DNA of 39,414 nucleotides from Ignavibacteriota bacterium (GCA_003157485.1 PMJQ01000184.1:1931-41344), one strand, 5' to 3'; shown: positions 1 to 9,394, counted from the stretch's first letter. Notes: a model not told the origin generated them from the letters alone. Made by a program: numbers and translations.

Positions 1-474
1 CCGAAGGGAGACGATCTCGTCGTGTCACCCGCTGACGGCGAAGTGGTGGCGATTACGCCCGTGCGTGAGGACGAGTACCTCAAAGCGGATGTGATCCAGG
101 TCAGTATCTTCATGTCCCCTCTGAACGTGCATGTCAACAGGTTCCCCGTCTCGGGAACCGTGGGGTTCTACCGGCACGTTCCCGGAGAATATCTCATGGC
201 ATTCGAGGAGAAGTCGTCGAGCCGGAATGAGAGGACGCTTATCGGCATCGAAAACGGGCGCTGCCGGGTGCTCTTCAAGCAGATTGCCGGCTTCATTGCG
301 CGTCGGATCGTTGCCCAGGTCAATGTGGGCGATCACGCCGTGGCCGGGCAGCGTTTCGGCATGATCAAATTCGGTTCACGGGTCGACGTCCTCGTTCCCC
401 GCGGTGCAGGGATCCGCGTGAAACTCGGCGAGAAAACTGTGGCAGGGGAGACGGTGCTTGCGGTTCTGCCGTAG
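1..474 (+). CDS. psd: Phosphatidylserine decarboxylase, 3' part (5' end outside window)
   Basis: This enzyme decarboxylates phosphatidylserine to phosphatidylethanolamine at the inner membrane. The reading frame is open from base 1, so the N-terminus is missing and 157 residues are visible. Family signatures are SPADG near the start, FMSPLNVHVNR, RNERT, and a C-terminal FGSRVD. In this family the Gly-Ser bond of that last motif is self-cleaved to create the pyruvoyl prosthetic group. The spacing matches the short Psd form (about 210-230 residues) rather than the long E. coli type, so perhaps 60 residues are missing. pssA, which makes its substrate, begins 33 bp downstream, so the two form a phosphatidylethanolamine synthesis unit. 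Confidence 0.95.
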   Translation, partial: PKGDDLVVSPADGEVVAITPVREDEYLKADVIQVSIFMSPLNVHVNRFPVSGTVGFYRHVPGEYLMAFEEKSSSRNERTLIGIENGRCRVLFKQIAGFIARRIVAQVNVGDHAVAGQRFGMIKFGSRVDVLVPRGAGIRVKLGEKTVAGETVLAVLP

Positions 475-507
475 GGGCCCCTGCATGTCGCACATCAAGA
501 TCCTCGA

Positions 508-1275
508 ATGAAAATAACCCGAGCCGTCGTCCCCAGCCTGTTCACTGTACTGAACATGTTCTGCGGGTTCCTGTCGGTGATCCACTCGAGCAAGGGGGAT
601 TTCGTATCGGCGTCCTGGTTCATCATCCTGGCGGCCGGTTTCGATGCGTTCGACGGGATCATGGCGCGGATCACGAAGTCCTCCTCCGAGTTCGGCGTAC
701 AGATCGACTCCCTTTCCGACGTGGTCTCGTTCGGTGCTGCTCCCGCGTTCCTCGCCTACCAGCTCAGCCTTTCCTCGCTTGGGAGCATGGGAGTGCTTCT
801 GAGCTCGCTTGTCATGATATTCGGCGGCCTGCGGCTCGCGAGGTTCAACGTCCAGCTCACCGGGTTCGACAAGGACTTCTTCCGGGGGCTCCCGATCCCG
901 GCGAGCGCGATCACCGTGGCGTCGTTCACGCTCAGTTTCACGGATCCCGGAGGGGTCCTGCAGCCGACGGCGGCCGCGCTGCTCCCGTACATGATGGTCG
1001 GTCTCTCGCTCCTGATGGTCAGCAAGGTCAGATACGACACGCTCCCGCGCATATCCCGGCGAGCGATAAAAAAGGAGCCGTGGAAATTTCTATTTGCGGT
1101 CCTCGCGGTGATCGTCGTTGCTATCACCGGTGGGGGCGCCGTTTTCCCCCTTCTGCTCCTCTTCATCGCCCTCGGACTGATCCGCTGGACTGTCTCGGCC
1201 ATCCGGCGGTGGACCTCCGGCGGCGCGAAATTCGAAGAGGAGCACTCGGTGGAGCCCACAAGCATCGACACGTAG
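508..1275 (+). CDS. pssA: CDP-diacylglycerol--serine O-phosphatidyltransferase
   Basis: Makes phosphatidylserine from CDP-diacylglycerol and L-serine in the inner membrane. The protein has 255 residues. The CDP-alcohol phosphotransferase signature DG-x2-AR-x8-G-x3-D-x3-D is intact at about residues 49-71 (starts DGIMAR, ends in DSLSD). Several hydrophobic segments surround it, with two more near the C-terminus (about 145-165 and 190-225). This is the membrane-integral type II PssA, not the E. coli phospholipase-D-like type. The ATG at 508 has no clear Shine-Dalgarno sequence, which suggests translation coupled to psd. Its product feeds psd directly. Confidence 0.95.
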   Translation: MKITRAVVPSLFTVLNMFCGFLSVIHSSKGDFVSASWFIILAAGFDAFDGIMARITKSSSEFGVQIDSLSDVVSFGAAPAFLAYQLSLSSLGSMGVLLSSLVMIFGGLRLARFNVQLTGFDKDFFRGLPIPASAITVASFTLSFTDPGGVLQPTAAALLPYMMVGLSLLMVSKVRYDTLPRISRRAIKKEPWKFLFAVLAVIVVAITGGGAVFPLLLLFIALGLIRWTVSAIRRWTSGGAKFEEEHSVEPTSIDT

Positions 1276-1291
1276 AAGGAGGGATCTGAAG

Positions 1292-1543
1292 GTGTATATT
1301 GCCAGAATACGGGTGACGCTGCGGCCTTCGATCCTCGACCCGCAGGGAAAAGCCGTCCAGCATGCAATCGCCTCGCTCGGTGCGGGCGCGGTGAGCGATG
1401 TCCGGATCGGCAAGTACATCGAGGCGAAGATCGACGCAAAAAACGAGGCGGACGCCCGGCGGACCGCGGAAGAAGTCTGCAGGAAGCTTCTGGCGAATCC
1501 TGTGATGGAAGACTATTCATTCGATATCGCGGGGACGGAGTGA
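1292..1543 (+). CDS. purS: Phosphoribosylformylglycinamidine synthase subunit PurS
   Basis: Small subunit of the three-part FGAM synthase (PurS, PurQ, PurL) of de novo purine synthesis. It bridges the glutaminase PurQ and the synthetase PurL. It has 83 residues, the normal size. It opens with the typical [11 protein letters not shown] strand, followed by the [10 protein letters not shown] segment and a VRIGKYIE strand. The start is GTG at 1292, preceded by a strong AGAAGGAGGG ribosome site at 1275-1284. Its stop codon overlaps an in-frame GTG just before purQ. purL is not in the window. Confidence 0.95.
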   Translation: MYIARIRVTLRPSILDPQGKAVQHAIASLGAGAVSDVRIGKYIEAKIDAKNEADARRTAEEVCRKLLANPVMEDYSFDIAGTE

Positions 1544-1554
1544 ACGGACGGAAG

Positions 1555-2298
1555 ATGAAATTCGGCGTTGTTGTATTTCCCGGTTCGAACTGCGACCACG
1601 ATGCGTGGTATGCGTGCTCCAAAATCATGGAACAGGACGCGGTCTTCCTCTGGCACAAAGAGGCCGACCTGAAAGGTGTTGACGCGGTGATACTTCCGGG
1701 AGGGTTCGCCTACGGCGATTATCTCCGGTGCGGCGCGATCGCGAGGTTTTCCCCCGTGATGAAGGAGGTTGCCCGCTTCGCGTCCTCCGGCGGCCCCGTG
1801 CTCGGGATCTGCAACGGGTTCCAGGTCCTTCTCGAAGCAGGGCTCCTCCCCGGAGTCCTCCTCCGGAATTCCTCTCTTCGGTTTGTCTGCAAGTATATAC
1901 GGATTCGGGTTGAAAATGCCGCGACGCGCTTTACGCAGCGCTGCGTTCCCGGAGAAGTCCTCTCGCTCCCCGTCGCGCACGGCGAGGGGAACTACTTTAC
2001 CGACCCCGCAACGCTCGAGCGGCTCGAAGGGGATGGCCGGATCGTGTTCAGATACTGCGATGCGGCAGGAGCGGTGACCCGGGAAGCGAATCCCAACGGT
2101 TCGCTTGCGGGGATCGCCGGGATCATCAACGAGGCGGGAAATGTCCTCGGGATGATGCCGCATCCTGAGCGCGCGGTGGATCCGGTCCTGCGGAACACGG
2201 ATGGACAGAAACTCTTCGCTTCCCTCATCGGAAGCTTCCTCTCGGGTGAACCCGTCCTGGTCCCGGCCCGTCCGGGGCACGACGCGGTCGCGGGCTGA
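1555..2298 (+). CDS. purQ: Phosphoribosylformylglycinamidine synthase subunit PurQ (glutaminase)
   Basis: Class I glutamine amidotransferase that hydrolyses glutamine and passes ammonia to PurL in purine synthesis. It has 247 residues from ATG 1555. That start gives the conserved [15 protein letters not shown]-terminus. A GTG at 1540 would add five residues and overlap the purS stop. The nucleophile Cys is in VLGICNGFQ (about residue 87). The catalytic His and Glu are in the C-terminal [16 protein letters not shown]-like ([14 protein letters not shown]) and VAHGEGN motifs are also present. It is translationally coupled to purS upstream and overlaps gatA by 3 bp downstream. Confidence 0.96.
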   Translation: MKFGVVVFPGSNCDHDAWYACSKIMEQDAVFLWHKEADLKGVDAVILPGGFAYGDYLRCGAIARFSPVMKEVARFASSGGPVLGICNGFQVLLEAGLLPGVLLRNSSLRFVCKYIRIRVENAATRFTQRCVPGEVLSLPVAHGEGNYFTDPATLERLEGDGRIVFRYCDAAGAVTREANPNGSLAGIAGIINEAGNVLGMMPHPERAVDPVLRNTDGQKLFASLIGSFLSGEPVLVPARPGHDAVAG

Positions 2299-3722
2299 TG
2301 TCCCGCCGGCTGACATTTGACGACACCCGCCGCTCGCTCGAGAGCGGGGAAACCACCGTAGAACGGGTTACCGCCGGCTTTCTCAAGGAGGTGGATGAGG
2401 GGAAGCGTCTGAATGCTTTCTTGAGCGTGTTCCGCGACCGGGCGATGGAACAGGCGCGTGGGGTGGACGCCAAACGCGCCGCCGGGAAGGCGGGTCCGCT
2501 CGCAGGGATGGTTGTCGCTCTCAAGGACGTCCTGTGCCTGAAAGGGGAGAGGACGACCTGCGGTTCGAAGATGCTCGAGAATTTTGTTTCCGTGGAGGAC
2601 GCTACCGTAGTGGCCCGCCTCAGAGCGGCGGATGCCGTCCTGATAGGGAAGACCAATATGGACGAGTTTGCCATGGGGTCTTCCACGGAAAATTCCGCGT
2701 TCGGACCGGTTCGCAATCCCGTCGATGAGTCGAAAGTCCCCGGAGGTTCGAGCGGAGGGTCCTGCGTGGCGGTAGCGGGGGGAATGGCACACGCCGCGCT
2801 CGGGACGGACACCGGCGGCTCCATACGGCAGCCCGCGGCCTTCTGCGGCGTCGTCGGATTGAAACCGACCTACGGGAGAGTCTCCCGGTACGGGCTCGTC
2901 GCGCTTTCCTCTTCGTTCGACCAGATTGGTCCGTTTGCAAACACCGTGCGCGATGCCGCGAGGATACTCCATGTGATCGCGGGACACGACGACAGGGATT
3001 CGACGTCCGTTTCCGTGGACGTCCCTTCGTATGAATCCGCGCTGACCGGGGACATTCGGGGGAAGAAGATCGGCCTTCCCGTTGAAGCGTTCGGGGAGGG
3101 ACTCGCGCCCGAGATCAGTGGTGCGATCGACCGGTGTGTCGGACGGCTCCGCGACGGCGGAGCGCAGGTCAGCGACGTCCATCTTCCTCACTCCCGGTAT
3201 ACAATCTCTGCCTATTATATACTGATGACCGCGGAGGCTTCTTCGAATCTCGCCCGGTTCGACGGGGCGCGTTACGGACACCGGTCGCCGGAGGCGTACG
3301 ACCTGGCGTCGATGTACACGCTGTCGCGCAGCGAAGGGTTCGGCGCCGAAACAAAACGCCGGATTATGCTTGGAACGTACGTTCTCTCCGCCGGGTACTA
3401 CGACGCATACTACAGGAAGGCCCAGCGCGTCCGCCGCCTGATACAGAACGATTTTTTCGAGGCCTTCAGGCACGTCGATTGTCTTCTGATGCCGACGACG
3501 CCGACAACGGCATTCGGATGCGGCGAGAAGATCGGCGATCCGCTTACGATGTACCTGTCGGACGTCTATACCGTTTCGGCAAATCTCGCCGGGATCCCTG
3601 CGATAAGCGTTCCGTGCGGGAAAGACGGCGGCGGACTCCCGATCGGCGTGCAGATCCTCGGGCCGCAGTTCGGCGAACCCGCGATTCTGAACGTGGCGGA
3701 CTTCCTCGAGAAGGCGAACTGA
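2298..3722 (+). CDS. gatA: Asp-tRNA(Asn)/Glu-tRNA(Gln) amidotransferase subunit A
   Basis: Amidase subunit of GatCAB. It releases ammonia from glutamine so that misacylated Glu-tRNA(Gln) or Asp-tRNA(Asn) is converted to the amide form. It has 474 residues, close to the usual 480-490. The amidase Ser-cisSer-Lys triad is visible: Lys in VALKDVL, cis-Ser in the GGSSGGS loop, and nucleophile Ser in [12 protein letters not shown]. The C-terminal PTTPTTAF and GVQILGPQF segments are typical of GatA. The start ATG overlaps the purQ stop (TGATG), so translation is coupled. gatB and gatC are not in the window. Confidence 0.95.
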   Translation: MSRRLTFDDTRRSLESGETTVERVTAGFLKEVDEGKRLNAFLSVFRDRAMEQARGVDAKRAAGKAGPLAGMVVALKDVLCLKGERTTCGSKMLENFVSVEDATVVARLRAADAVLIGKTNMDEFAMGSSTENSAFGPVRNPVDESKVPGGSSGGSCVAVAGGMAHAALGTDTGGSIRQPAAFCGVVGLKPTYGRVSRYGLVALSSSFDQIGPFANTVRDAARILHVIAGHDDRDSTSVSVDVPSYESALTGDIRGKKIGLPVEAFGEGLAPEISGAIDRCVGRLRDGGAQVSDVHLPHSRYTISAYYILMTAEASSNLARFDGARYGHRSPEAYDLASMYTLSRSEGFGAETKRRIMLGTYVLSAGYYDAYYRKAQRVRRLIQNDFFEAFRHVDCLLMPTTPTTAFGCGEKIGDPLTMYLSDVYTVSANLAGIPAISVPCGKDGGGLPIGVQILGPQFGEPAILNVADFLEKAN

Positions 3723-3766
3723 CCCCGGTTCATTCCGGTTACGTACAACACTCACAGTCAACATCC

Positions 3767-4747
3767 ATGAGCATATTAGTCGACAAATCGACGCGCCTCA
3801 TCGTCCAGGGCATCACCGGCGGCGAGGGAACATTTCATACGCGGCAGATGCTGGACTACGGCACAAACGTGGTCGCGGGCGTGACCCCCGGGAAGGGCGG
3901 AACCGCGTATGCGGGGAACGAGAAGGACAGATTCAAGCGGGAGGTTCCTGTGTTTAACACGGTGGCGGACGCCGTCGGAAAGACGAAGGCGAATGCTTCC
4001 GTGATATTCGTCCCGGCGCAGTTCGCGGCGGACGCGATACTGGAAGCGGGGAGCGCTGGTGTCGGGCTCATCGTCTGCATCACGGAGGGTGTTCCCACGC
4101 GTGACATGCTCCGCGTGTATGATTTCGTCCTCGCGAAGAACATCCGGCTTATCGGGCCCAATTGTCCCGGCGTCATTTCTCCCGGTCTCTGCAAGGTCGG
4201 CATCATGCCCGGGTTCATTCACATGAAGGGGCGTGTCGGCGTCATCTCGCGGAGCGGCACGCTCACGTACGAGGCGGTGTGGCAGCTCACCGAGCGGGGG
4301 ATCGGGCAGTCAACGTGCATCGGCATCGGCGGGGATCCGGTGATCGGGACGCGGTTCATCGATGCCGTCGAACTCTTCAACGCGGATCCGGAGACCGATG
4401 CAGTCATCATGATCGGCGAGATCGGGGGGACCGCCGAAGAAGAGGCGGCCGCCTATATCAAGAAACACGTAAAGAAACCCGTTGTCGGGTTTATCGCGGG
4501 GCGGACCGCCCCCCCCGGCCGCCGCATGGGGCACGCGGGCGCCATCATCGCGGGAGGCAAGGGAACGGCGCAGGAAAAGATGGCTGCCCTGCGGGCCGCA
4601 GGCATCATCGTGGTCGAGAGCCCTGCGTCGATCGGCGAGACGATGGAGAAGGTGCTCCGTAAACGGGGACTGATTCGCAGCGCTCCGGCGAAGAAGGCCG
4701 GCGGGGCGCAGAAACGGAAACCGCCGCGCCGGAAAAAGAAGCGCTGA
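3767..4747 (+). CDS. sucD: Succinyl-CoA synthetase subunit alpha
   Basis: ADP/GDP-forming succinate-CoA ligase alpha subunit of the TCA cycle. It carries the CoA-binding domain and the phosphohistidine. It has 326 residues from ATG 3767, beginning [18 protein letters not shown], the standard SucD N-terminus. The frame stays open upstream to 3134, but that stretch is only the other-frame shadow of gatA. Visible motifs are [23 protein letters not shown] and the active-site [14 protein letters not shown] with its His. The last 25 or so residues form an unusual Lys/Arg/Ala-rich basic tail beyond the normal end. No beta subunit (sucC) gene adjoins it. The 44-bp gap after gatA shows no obvious ribosome site. 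Confidence 0.95.
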   Translation: MSILVDKSTRLIVQGITGGEGTFHTRQMLDYGTNVVAGVTPGKGGTAYAGNEKDRFKREVPVFNTVADAVGKTKANASVIFVPAQFAADAILEAGSAGVGLIVCITEGVPTRDMLRVYDFVLAKNIRLIGPNCPGVISPGLCKVGIMPGFIHMKGRVGVISRSGTLTYEAVWQLTERGIGQSTCIGIGGDPVIGTRFIDAVELFNADPETDAVIMIGEIGGTAEEEAAAYIKKHVKKPVVGFIAGRTAPPGRRMGHAGAIIAGGKGTAQEKMAALRAAGIIVVESPASIGETMEKVLRKRGLIRSAPAKKAGGAQKRKPPRRKKKR

Positions 4748-4793
4748 ACCAATTCATCACGCAATGACCGGAACGAAGAGAAACGGAGGAGAA

Positions 4794-5219
4794 GTGGTCG
4801 AACGAACTCTTGCAATACTGAAGCCTGACTGCATCCGGAGGAATCTCGCCGGCAACGTCCTTTCGAGGATTGAAAAGGCCGGATTCCGCATCCTGGGAAT
4901 GAAGATGGTGAAACTCACGCCGGAGACCGGAGGGGGATTTTACGCGGTGCACAGGGGACGGCCGTTTTTCGACGACCTGGTGACGTTCATGAGCTCGGGG
5001 AAATGCGTTCCGCTGGCGCTGGAGAAGGAAAACGCCGTTGCAGATTTCCGCGCCTTGATCGGCGCGACGGACCCGAAGGACGCCGCCCCCGGGACGATCC
5101 GCAGAGACTTCGCCTCCAGCAAGGGGGAGAATATCGTCCACGGTTCGGATTCTCCGGAGAACGGCAAGCTCGAGATCGCCTTCTTCTTCTCAGAGAAAGA
5201 ACTGATCCAGAACGGCTGA
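4794..5219 (+). CDS. ndk: Nucleoside diphosphate kinase
   Basis: Transfers the gamma-phosphate of ATP to NDPs through a phosphohistidine, balancing cellular NTP and dNTP pools. I prefer the GTG at 4794, giving 141 residues, the family's normal length. It lies just after GGAGGA (4785-4790) and yields the canonical [11 protein letters not shown] start. An in-frame ATG at 4764 would add ten residues unlike the family and has no ribosome site. The active-site His is in ENIVHGSDS (about residue 117), and the [11 protein letters not shown] end is typical. It lies 46 bp after sucD and 1 bp before the Nudix gene. Confidence 0.95.
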   Translation: MVERTLAILKPDCIRRNLAGNVLSRIEKAGFRILGMKMVKLTPETGGGFYAVHRGRPFFDDLVTFMSSGKCVPLALEKENAVADFRALIGATDPKDAAPGTIRRDFASSKGENIVHGSDSPENGKLEIAFFFSEKELIQNG

Positions 5220-5220
5220 C

Positions 5221-5757
5221 ATGTCCCTCAGGGGCTGGAAAAAGCTTTCAGGGACGGTTGTCGCTCACAATGCCTGGTGGACGTACCGGAAAGACGAGTA
5301 CGAGCTCCCTTCCGGAACGCGGGGTGAGTACCACTATGTACATACAAACGGGGCATCCCTTATCGTCCCGGTGACGGAGGAGGGGAAGCTCCTTCTTGTC
5401 AACCAGTTCCGTTACCTGCGCGGGCGGGAGAGCATCGAGTTCCCGTGCGGGGGGGTCAAGGATGGATCATCCCACAACGAGACCGCCTGGCATGAGCTGC
5501 GCGAAGAGACCGGGTACACCTCCGACCGGATTGCGCTTGCGGGCGAGTTCAACCCCTACAACGGCGTGACCGACGAAATCTGCAAAGTGTACATCGCCCG
5601 CAGCCTCGTGTTTGTGGGCGGAAGCCCCGATGAGACCGAAGAATTTGAGCCGGTTCCACTCACCCCCGCGGATCTGGAGTCGCGCATTGCCTCCGGAGAA
5701 ATATGGGACGGGATGACGATCGCTGCCTGGGGCATTGTCAGGAAGGGATTCGCCTGA
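5221..5757 (+). CDS. Nudix hydrolase, ADP-ribose pyrophosphatase-like
   Basis: Probable hydrolase of nucleoside diphosphate sugars. The 178-residue length, the LLVNQFRYLRGRESIEFPCGG approach strand and the Nudix helix resemble ADP-ribose pyrophosphatases (NudF type). The metal-binding glutamates of the Nudix box are present (HELREETGY, with E16, E19 and E20 of the 23-residue box). Box position 7 is Ser instead of Glu, and position 15 is His instead of the usual Arg. The substrate is therefore uncertain. It starts directly after the ndk stop (ATG 5221) and probably ends the housekeeping transcript, because the next gene has its own promoter. Confidence 0.85.
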   Translation: MSLRGWKKLSGTVVAHNAWWTYRKDEYELPSGTRGEYHYVHTNGASLIVPVTEEGKLLLVNQFRYLRGRESIEFPCGGVKDGSSHNETAWHELREETGYTSDRIALAGEFNPYNGVTDEICKVYIARSLVFVGGSPDETEEFEPVPLTPADLESRIASGEIWDGMTIAAWGIVRKGFA

Positions 5758-5897
5758 GCAGGCTGCCAGTGTGCAGATTCCATTTCTGCACGATGGGAGC
5801 CATCTCTTCGCGCATTCAGGGCCCGGGCTTCGAGGCATCACCTGTACCCCGAGAGATAGCATTTTCATTCCTCCAGCGCGTTTCAATGCCAGATTCC

Positions 5898-5926
5898 TTG
5901 ACTTTCCCCCCCTAATTTGTTAGATT
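5898..5926 (+). promoter_or_regulatory. Probable sigma-70 promoter for the GAF/GGDEF gene
   Basis: TTGACT at 5898-5903 and TAGATT at 5921-5926 are separated by 17 bp, inside a locally AT-rich stretch. They lie about 35 bp upstream of the next start codon. The preceding 140 bp (5758-5897) hold no gene, hairpin terminator or repeat that I can see. Confidence 0.55.
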
Positions 5927-5967
5927 TTAACGATTTTTAACTTGCCTTCCCCTATTCTGAGGTGGAT

Positions 5968-7905
5968 ATGACCGATGACGTCTCCGGCTCGGTAGCGGCA
6001 AGGTTTAAGCAACTCGTGTTCTCGTTCAACGGCCTCGTCGCTTTGATCGGATTCGCAGCGCTCATCGTCGGCATATTCACAGGTTCTCTTGTCGGACGGA
6101 TTATCAGCGGTCTCATCGTCGCGTCCGCCGGGGCATATTTCTTTTCGTGGTGGCGGACCGAAAGGAGCGGCGAAGCACATGAACCTGAAAAAAGGGAACA
6201 ACGCGATGCGCCTGTGGCGGAGGGGGGAGTGAAAAAGCTCCTCTTTGACGATTACCAGTCCCATTCCGGGAAATACGTGGTGCGGGAAGTGAACGATGAT
6301 GAGTCCGCGGTGGTTCCATCATCGAAGACCGTGCACCCGGTGGGACTTTCCGTGAGGCCGGAATCGCTGCGCGAGATGGAGATTCCGGATTTTTTTGACC
6401 TTGACTCCGACACGCCGTACAGCGAGACGGAGCCGAAGAGCGAGTTTCATTCGCTCCTCAACAAAGTCCTTCTCGTGTTGAAGGATGTGCTTTTTGCGCA
6501 CTCGGTGGCATTCTTCTGGGCCAACCGGGAAAAGTCCCAGATGGTGCTGGAGTCGATGGCGACCGACAGCAGGCAGTTCATCGGCTCGAAACGTTTCACG
6601 ATGGGTGACGATATCGTGAGCCAGGTCGCCTCCAGCGGAAAGCCGCAGCTTCTCGGTCGGGTGAATCCTTCCTCCGAGAAGGATCTGCTTCCGTACTACG
6701 AAACGCCGGCTTATGTCAAGTCGGTCCTGACCGTCCCGGTGTTCTATATGGACCGCGCGCGCGGCGTTCTTCCGGTGGGCGCCATCGTCGCCGACAGCAA
6801 GGCGGAAGACGCGTTCGGACAGGAGACCCTCGAGCTGCTCGGCAGGTTTACAAAGCTCGTCTCCGCCCTTATCAAGAGCTACACGGACAAATACGACCTG
6901 CTTCTTGACTCGGAGCTCCTCTCTTCCATTCGGCGCATGCAGGACCGCGTCCGTTCCACCCCGGGGGAAGAGACGATCCTGACGGCTCTCGCGGAGGAGG
7001 CCCGGAGGCTCGCGAACTGGGACTTTCTCGCTGTGACGATGTATGATGACGAACGGCACGGATGGAGTCTGCAGAAGGTCGTCAATAGAATGGGGGAGCC
7101 GTACGCCGTGCCCGATCAGCTCATCGACGAGGAAGGGAGCATCGTCGGAAGCGTGATCGCGACAAACCGGGTGGCGACTGTCGCCGATATCTCCGCGGAA
7201 ACGCGGTTCCGGTTCCACGCGTCCGAAAACATGGAGAAGCGGGGGTCATTCGTCTGCATCCCGATAAGCTCGATGAACAGGTGCTACGGGGCGCTGACGC
7301 TTGAAAGCAAATCTGCGGCGCATTTCTCCGGAAACGAAGTCGAGACGATGTACAGGCTTGTCGAAAACGCCGCCGGTTCGCTCGAGGTCCTGTACATGAA
7401 CAACATGGTGAAGGAATTCATTCTCGTCGATCCCCTCACGGGCTCGCTGACAAGGAAATACTTCCTAAGGAAAGTGGAAGACGAGGTCCACAGGGCGGCG
7501 GATTTTGCAGCGGAGCTCGCGTCGGTCTCCATTGCCATCGACGGTATGGAGGAGCACATGGGCAGGTACGGGAGGGAGGGATGCGACGCAATTCTGAATG
7601 AGGCGGTGAAGATCCTCCGCTCGAACATCCGGCCCTATGACGCCATCGGACGCCTTGAGGGCGACCGGCTCGGCGTGTTGCTTGTGAATACCGCGGCCAG
7701 CGACGCGTACCTGTGGGCGGAGAAAATGCGGAAGGCGATATCCAGTCACGTGATGAACGTCGGGAAGCGGAGCTTTTCGGTGACCGTGAGCGCGGGAGTG
7801 TGCGGATTGAGCGAGGGGATGGGGACGGACGATCTTGTTGCCGGGACGTCGCAGGTGCTCGGCAAGGCAATGGAACACGGGGGGAACCTCGTGAGGGTGT
7901 ATTAA
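5968..7905 (+). CDS. Membrane-anchored GAF-GAF protein with degenerate GGDEF domain
   Basis: Predicted sensory protein of 645 residues. Two transmembrane helices lie at about 20-41 and 44-62, followed by a charged linker. Two GAF-like domains follow at about 150-310 and 325-475; the second has the typical FVCIPISS and GALTLESK strands. The C-terminal domain opens like a GGDEF domain (DPLTGSLTRKYF), but the signature loop reads EGDRL (7657-7671) in place of GGDEF. The metal-binding and catalytic acidic residue is thus replaced by Arg, and diguanylate cyclase activity is unlikely. It may bind GTP or c-di-GMP, or act by protein contact. The start is ATG 5968 after TGAGGTGG; a GTG at 5962 lies inside that ribosome site. 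Confidence 0.85.
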   Translation: MTDDVSGSVAARFKQLVFSFNGLVALIGFAALIVGIFTGSLVGRIISGLIVASAGAYFFSWWRTERSGEAHEPEKREQRDAPVAEGGVKKLLFDDYQSHSGKYVVREVNDDESAVVPSSKTVHPVGLSVRPESLREMEIPDFFDLDSDTPYSETEPKSEFHSLLNKVLLVLKDVLFAHSVAFFWANREKSQMVLESMATDSRQFIGSKRFTMGDDIVSQVASSGKPQLLGRVNPSSEKDLLPYYETPAYVKSVLTVPVFYMDRARGVLPVGAIVADSKAEDAFGQETLELLGRFTKLVSALIKSYTDKYDLLLDSELLSSIRRMQDRVRSTPGEETILTALAEEARRLANWDFLAVTMYDDERHGWSLQKVVNRMGEPYAVPDQLIDEEGSIVGSVIATNRVATVADISAETRFRFHASENMEKRGSFVCIPISSMNRCYGALTLESKSAAHFSGNEVETMYRLVENAAGSLEVLYMNNMVKEFILVDPLTGSLTRKYFLRKVEDEVHRAADFAAELASVSIAIDGMEEHMGRYGREGCDAILNEAVKILRSNIRPYDAIGRLEGDRLGVLLVNTAASDAYLWAEKMRKAISSHVMNVGKRSFSVTVSAGVCGLSEGMGTDDLVAGTSQVLGKAMEHGGNLVRVY

Positions 7906-7927
7906 CAGCATAACGAAAGGTTAAGGA

Positions 7928-8125
7928 ATGGCAAAACAGCAATCATTCGCGGACAAGGCCACGAAGGCCGCCCAGATGAAAGGCGCTAAGTGCCCGGTCT
8001 GCGGCGCAATCTTTCAGCCGATCCTGATGGTATCCTCCGAACGCTCCAGAGCCGGTTCGAGCTGGAAGTTCAACGAGCACAGGGTACAGGTGTGCAAGTG
8101 CAACGAAAAGCAGGTCTACGCTTGA
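7928..8125 (+). CDS. Small zinc-ribbon protein, function unknown
   Basis: A 65-residue basic protein. It has two cysteine pairs, CPVC (about residues 22-25) and CKC (about 57-59), a pattern expected for a single zinc ribbon. The middle contains a Ser/Arg-rich loop (SSERSRAGSSWKFNEHR). It starts at ATG 7928, 23 bp after the GAF/GGDEF gene. I do not recognise a named family. Its size and charge would fit a nucleic-acid-binding or ribosome-associated role, but that is only a guess. The ordered spacing and normal codon use support a real gene. Confidence 0.7.
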   Translation: MAKQQSFADKATKAAQMKGAKCPVCGAIFQPILMVSSERSRAGSSWKFNEHRVQVCKCNEKQVYA

Positions 8126-8140
8126 GAGGTCCCTCGCGGG

Positions 8141-9394
8141 ATGCAGCTTCCGGGGATCTCTTCCCGCCCTCCGGGGAGAGATCCTCACGTTTTCACGTCG
8201 CGTACCCGGTTCACCACGAAGAAGATCGTTCTCATAATCCTGGACGGTGTGGGCTGCGGAGAGCTTCCTGACGCCGCCGAGTACGGCGATACGGGGAGCA
8301 ACACGCTCGCAAACACCGCGCGCGCGACGGGCGGACTCCGGCTTCCCACGCTGGCCCGTCTCGGGCTGGGGAACATTTTGCCGATTCCGGGAGTCCAACC
8401 TGTAGAAACGCCCGCCGCCAACTTCGGGAGGATGACAGAGCGATCGAAGGGGAAGGACAGCACGACGGGTCACTGGGAAATGGCAGGCCTGATCGTCGAA
8501 CGGCCTTTCCCGACGTTTCCCTCCGGGTTTCCCTCCGGATTAATGGACAGGTTCCTTGATGTTACCGGCTGCAGCGGGTATCTCGGAAACAGGACCGCCT
8601 CCGGGACGGCAATCATGCGTGATCTGGGGGACGAACACAGGAGGACCGGCTACCCGATCGTTTACACGTCGGCCGATTCGGTGTTCCAGATTGCCGCGCA
8701 CGAGGACGTGATACCGATCGACCGGCTCTATGACATATGCGCGAAGACGAGAACGGATGTCTGCACCGGAGAGTCTGCGGTCGGGCGCGTGATTGCCCGC
8801 CCCTTTGCCGGCCCGGCGGGCGCGTATGCGCGCACCGCGAACCGGAGAGATTTCTCCCTCCTCCCATTCGGCGAGACGCTGCTGGACATCCTGCACGCGG
8901 CCGGAGTGTGGACTGTGTCCATCGGAAAAGTGGATGATCTCTTTGCCGGGCGCGGCCTGGATGAAATGCACCACTCGAGGTCGAACGCGGAAGGGATGGC
9001 CGAGATTCTCCGCGCACTCTCGGGGGGGAAGCCGGGATTGTATTTCGCGAACCTGGGGGACTTTGATACGCTGTACGGGCACCGGAACGATCCCGCCGGT
9101 TTTGCGGGGGCCCTGGAACGGTTCGACGCAGGTCTCGAGGAGATGCTCCCGGGAATCGGGGAGGGGGATCTTCTCATGATCACCGCCGATCATGGAAACG
9201 ATCCTGTGAGCACGAGCACCGATCATTCACGCGAATACGTTCCTCTTCTCTGTTATGCGCCGGGGGGGAGATCGGGCATCTCCCTGGGGATCCGGGAGAC
9301 GTTCGCGGACGTCGGGAAGACCGTTGCGGAGTATTTCGGCATCGCCAATGCGCTTGCCGGGACGAGTTTCCTCCGTGCGGTGCGGGCTTCATGA
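8141..9394 (+). CDS. deoB: Phosphopentomutase
   Basis: Interconverts (deoxy)ribose-1-phosphate and (deoxy)ribose-5-phosphate in nucleoside salvage. It has 417 residues, slightly longer than usual because about 25 residues precede the conserved KKIVLIILDGVGCGE. No alternative start codon lies between, so ATG 8141 is kept. Alkaline-phosphatase-superfamily metal ligands are visible: Asp in ILDGVG, the phospho-acceptor Thr in GSNTLANT, KDSTTGHWE, the ADHGNDP motif and TSTDHSREYVPLL. It overlaps the downstream AbrB-like gene (ATGA). Its proximity to two microcompartment vertex genes is notable, because deoxyribose breakdown via DeoC yields acetaldehyde. Confidence 0.95.
   Translation: MQLPGISSRPPGRDPHVFTSRTRFTTKKIVLIILDGVGCGELPDAAEYGDTGSNTLANTARATGGLRLPTLARLGLGNILPIPGVQPVETPAANFGRMTERSKGKDSTTGHWEMAGLIVERPFPTFPSGFPSGLMDRFLDVTGCSGYLGNRTASGTAIMRDLGDEHRRTGYPIVYTSADSVFQIAAHEDVIPIDRLYDICAKTRTDVCTGESAVGRVIARPFAGPAGAYARTANRRDFSLLPFGETLLDILHAAGVWTVSIGKVDDLFAGRGLDEMHHSRSNAEGMAEILRALSGGKPGLYFANLGDFDTLYGHRNDPAGFAGALERFDAGLEEMLPGIGEGDLLMITADHGNDPVSTSTDHSREYVPLLCYAPGGRSGISLGIRETFADVGKTVAEYFGIANALAGTSFLRAVRAS

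Noticed and set aside
1992-3764. 590-codon minus-strand open frame over gatA
   Set aside because: Shadow of gatA and the end of purQ; the forward proteins are fully conserved enzymes.
3134-3766. N-terminal extension of the sucD frame
   Set aside because: The extension overlaps gatA in another frame and is Arg/Pro-rich without similarity; the canonical SucD start is at 3767.
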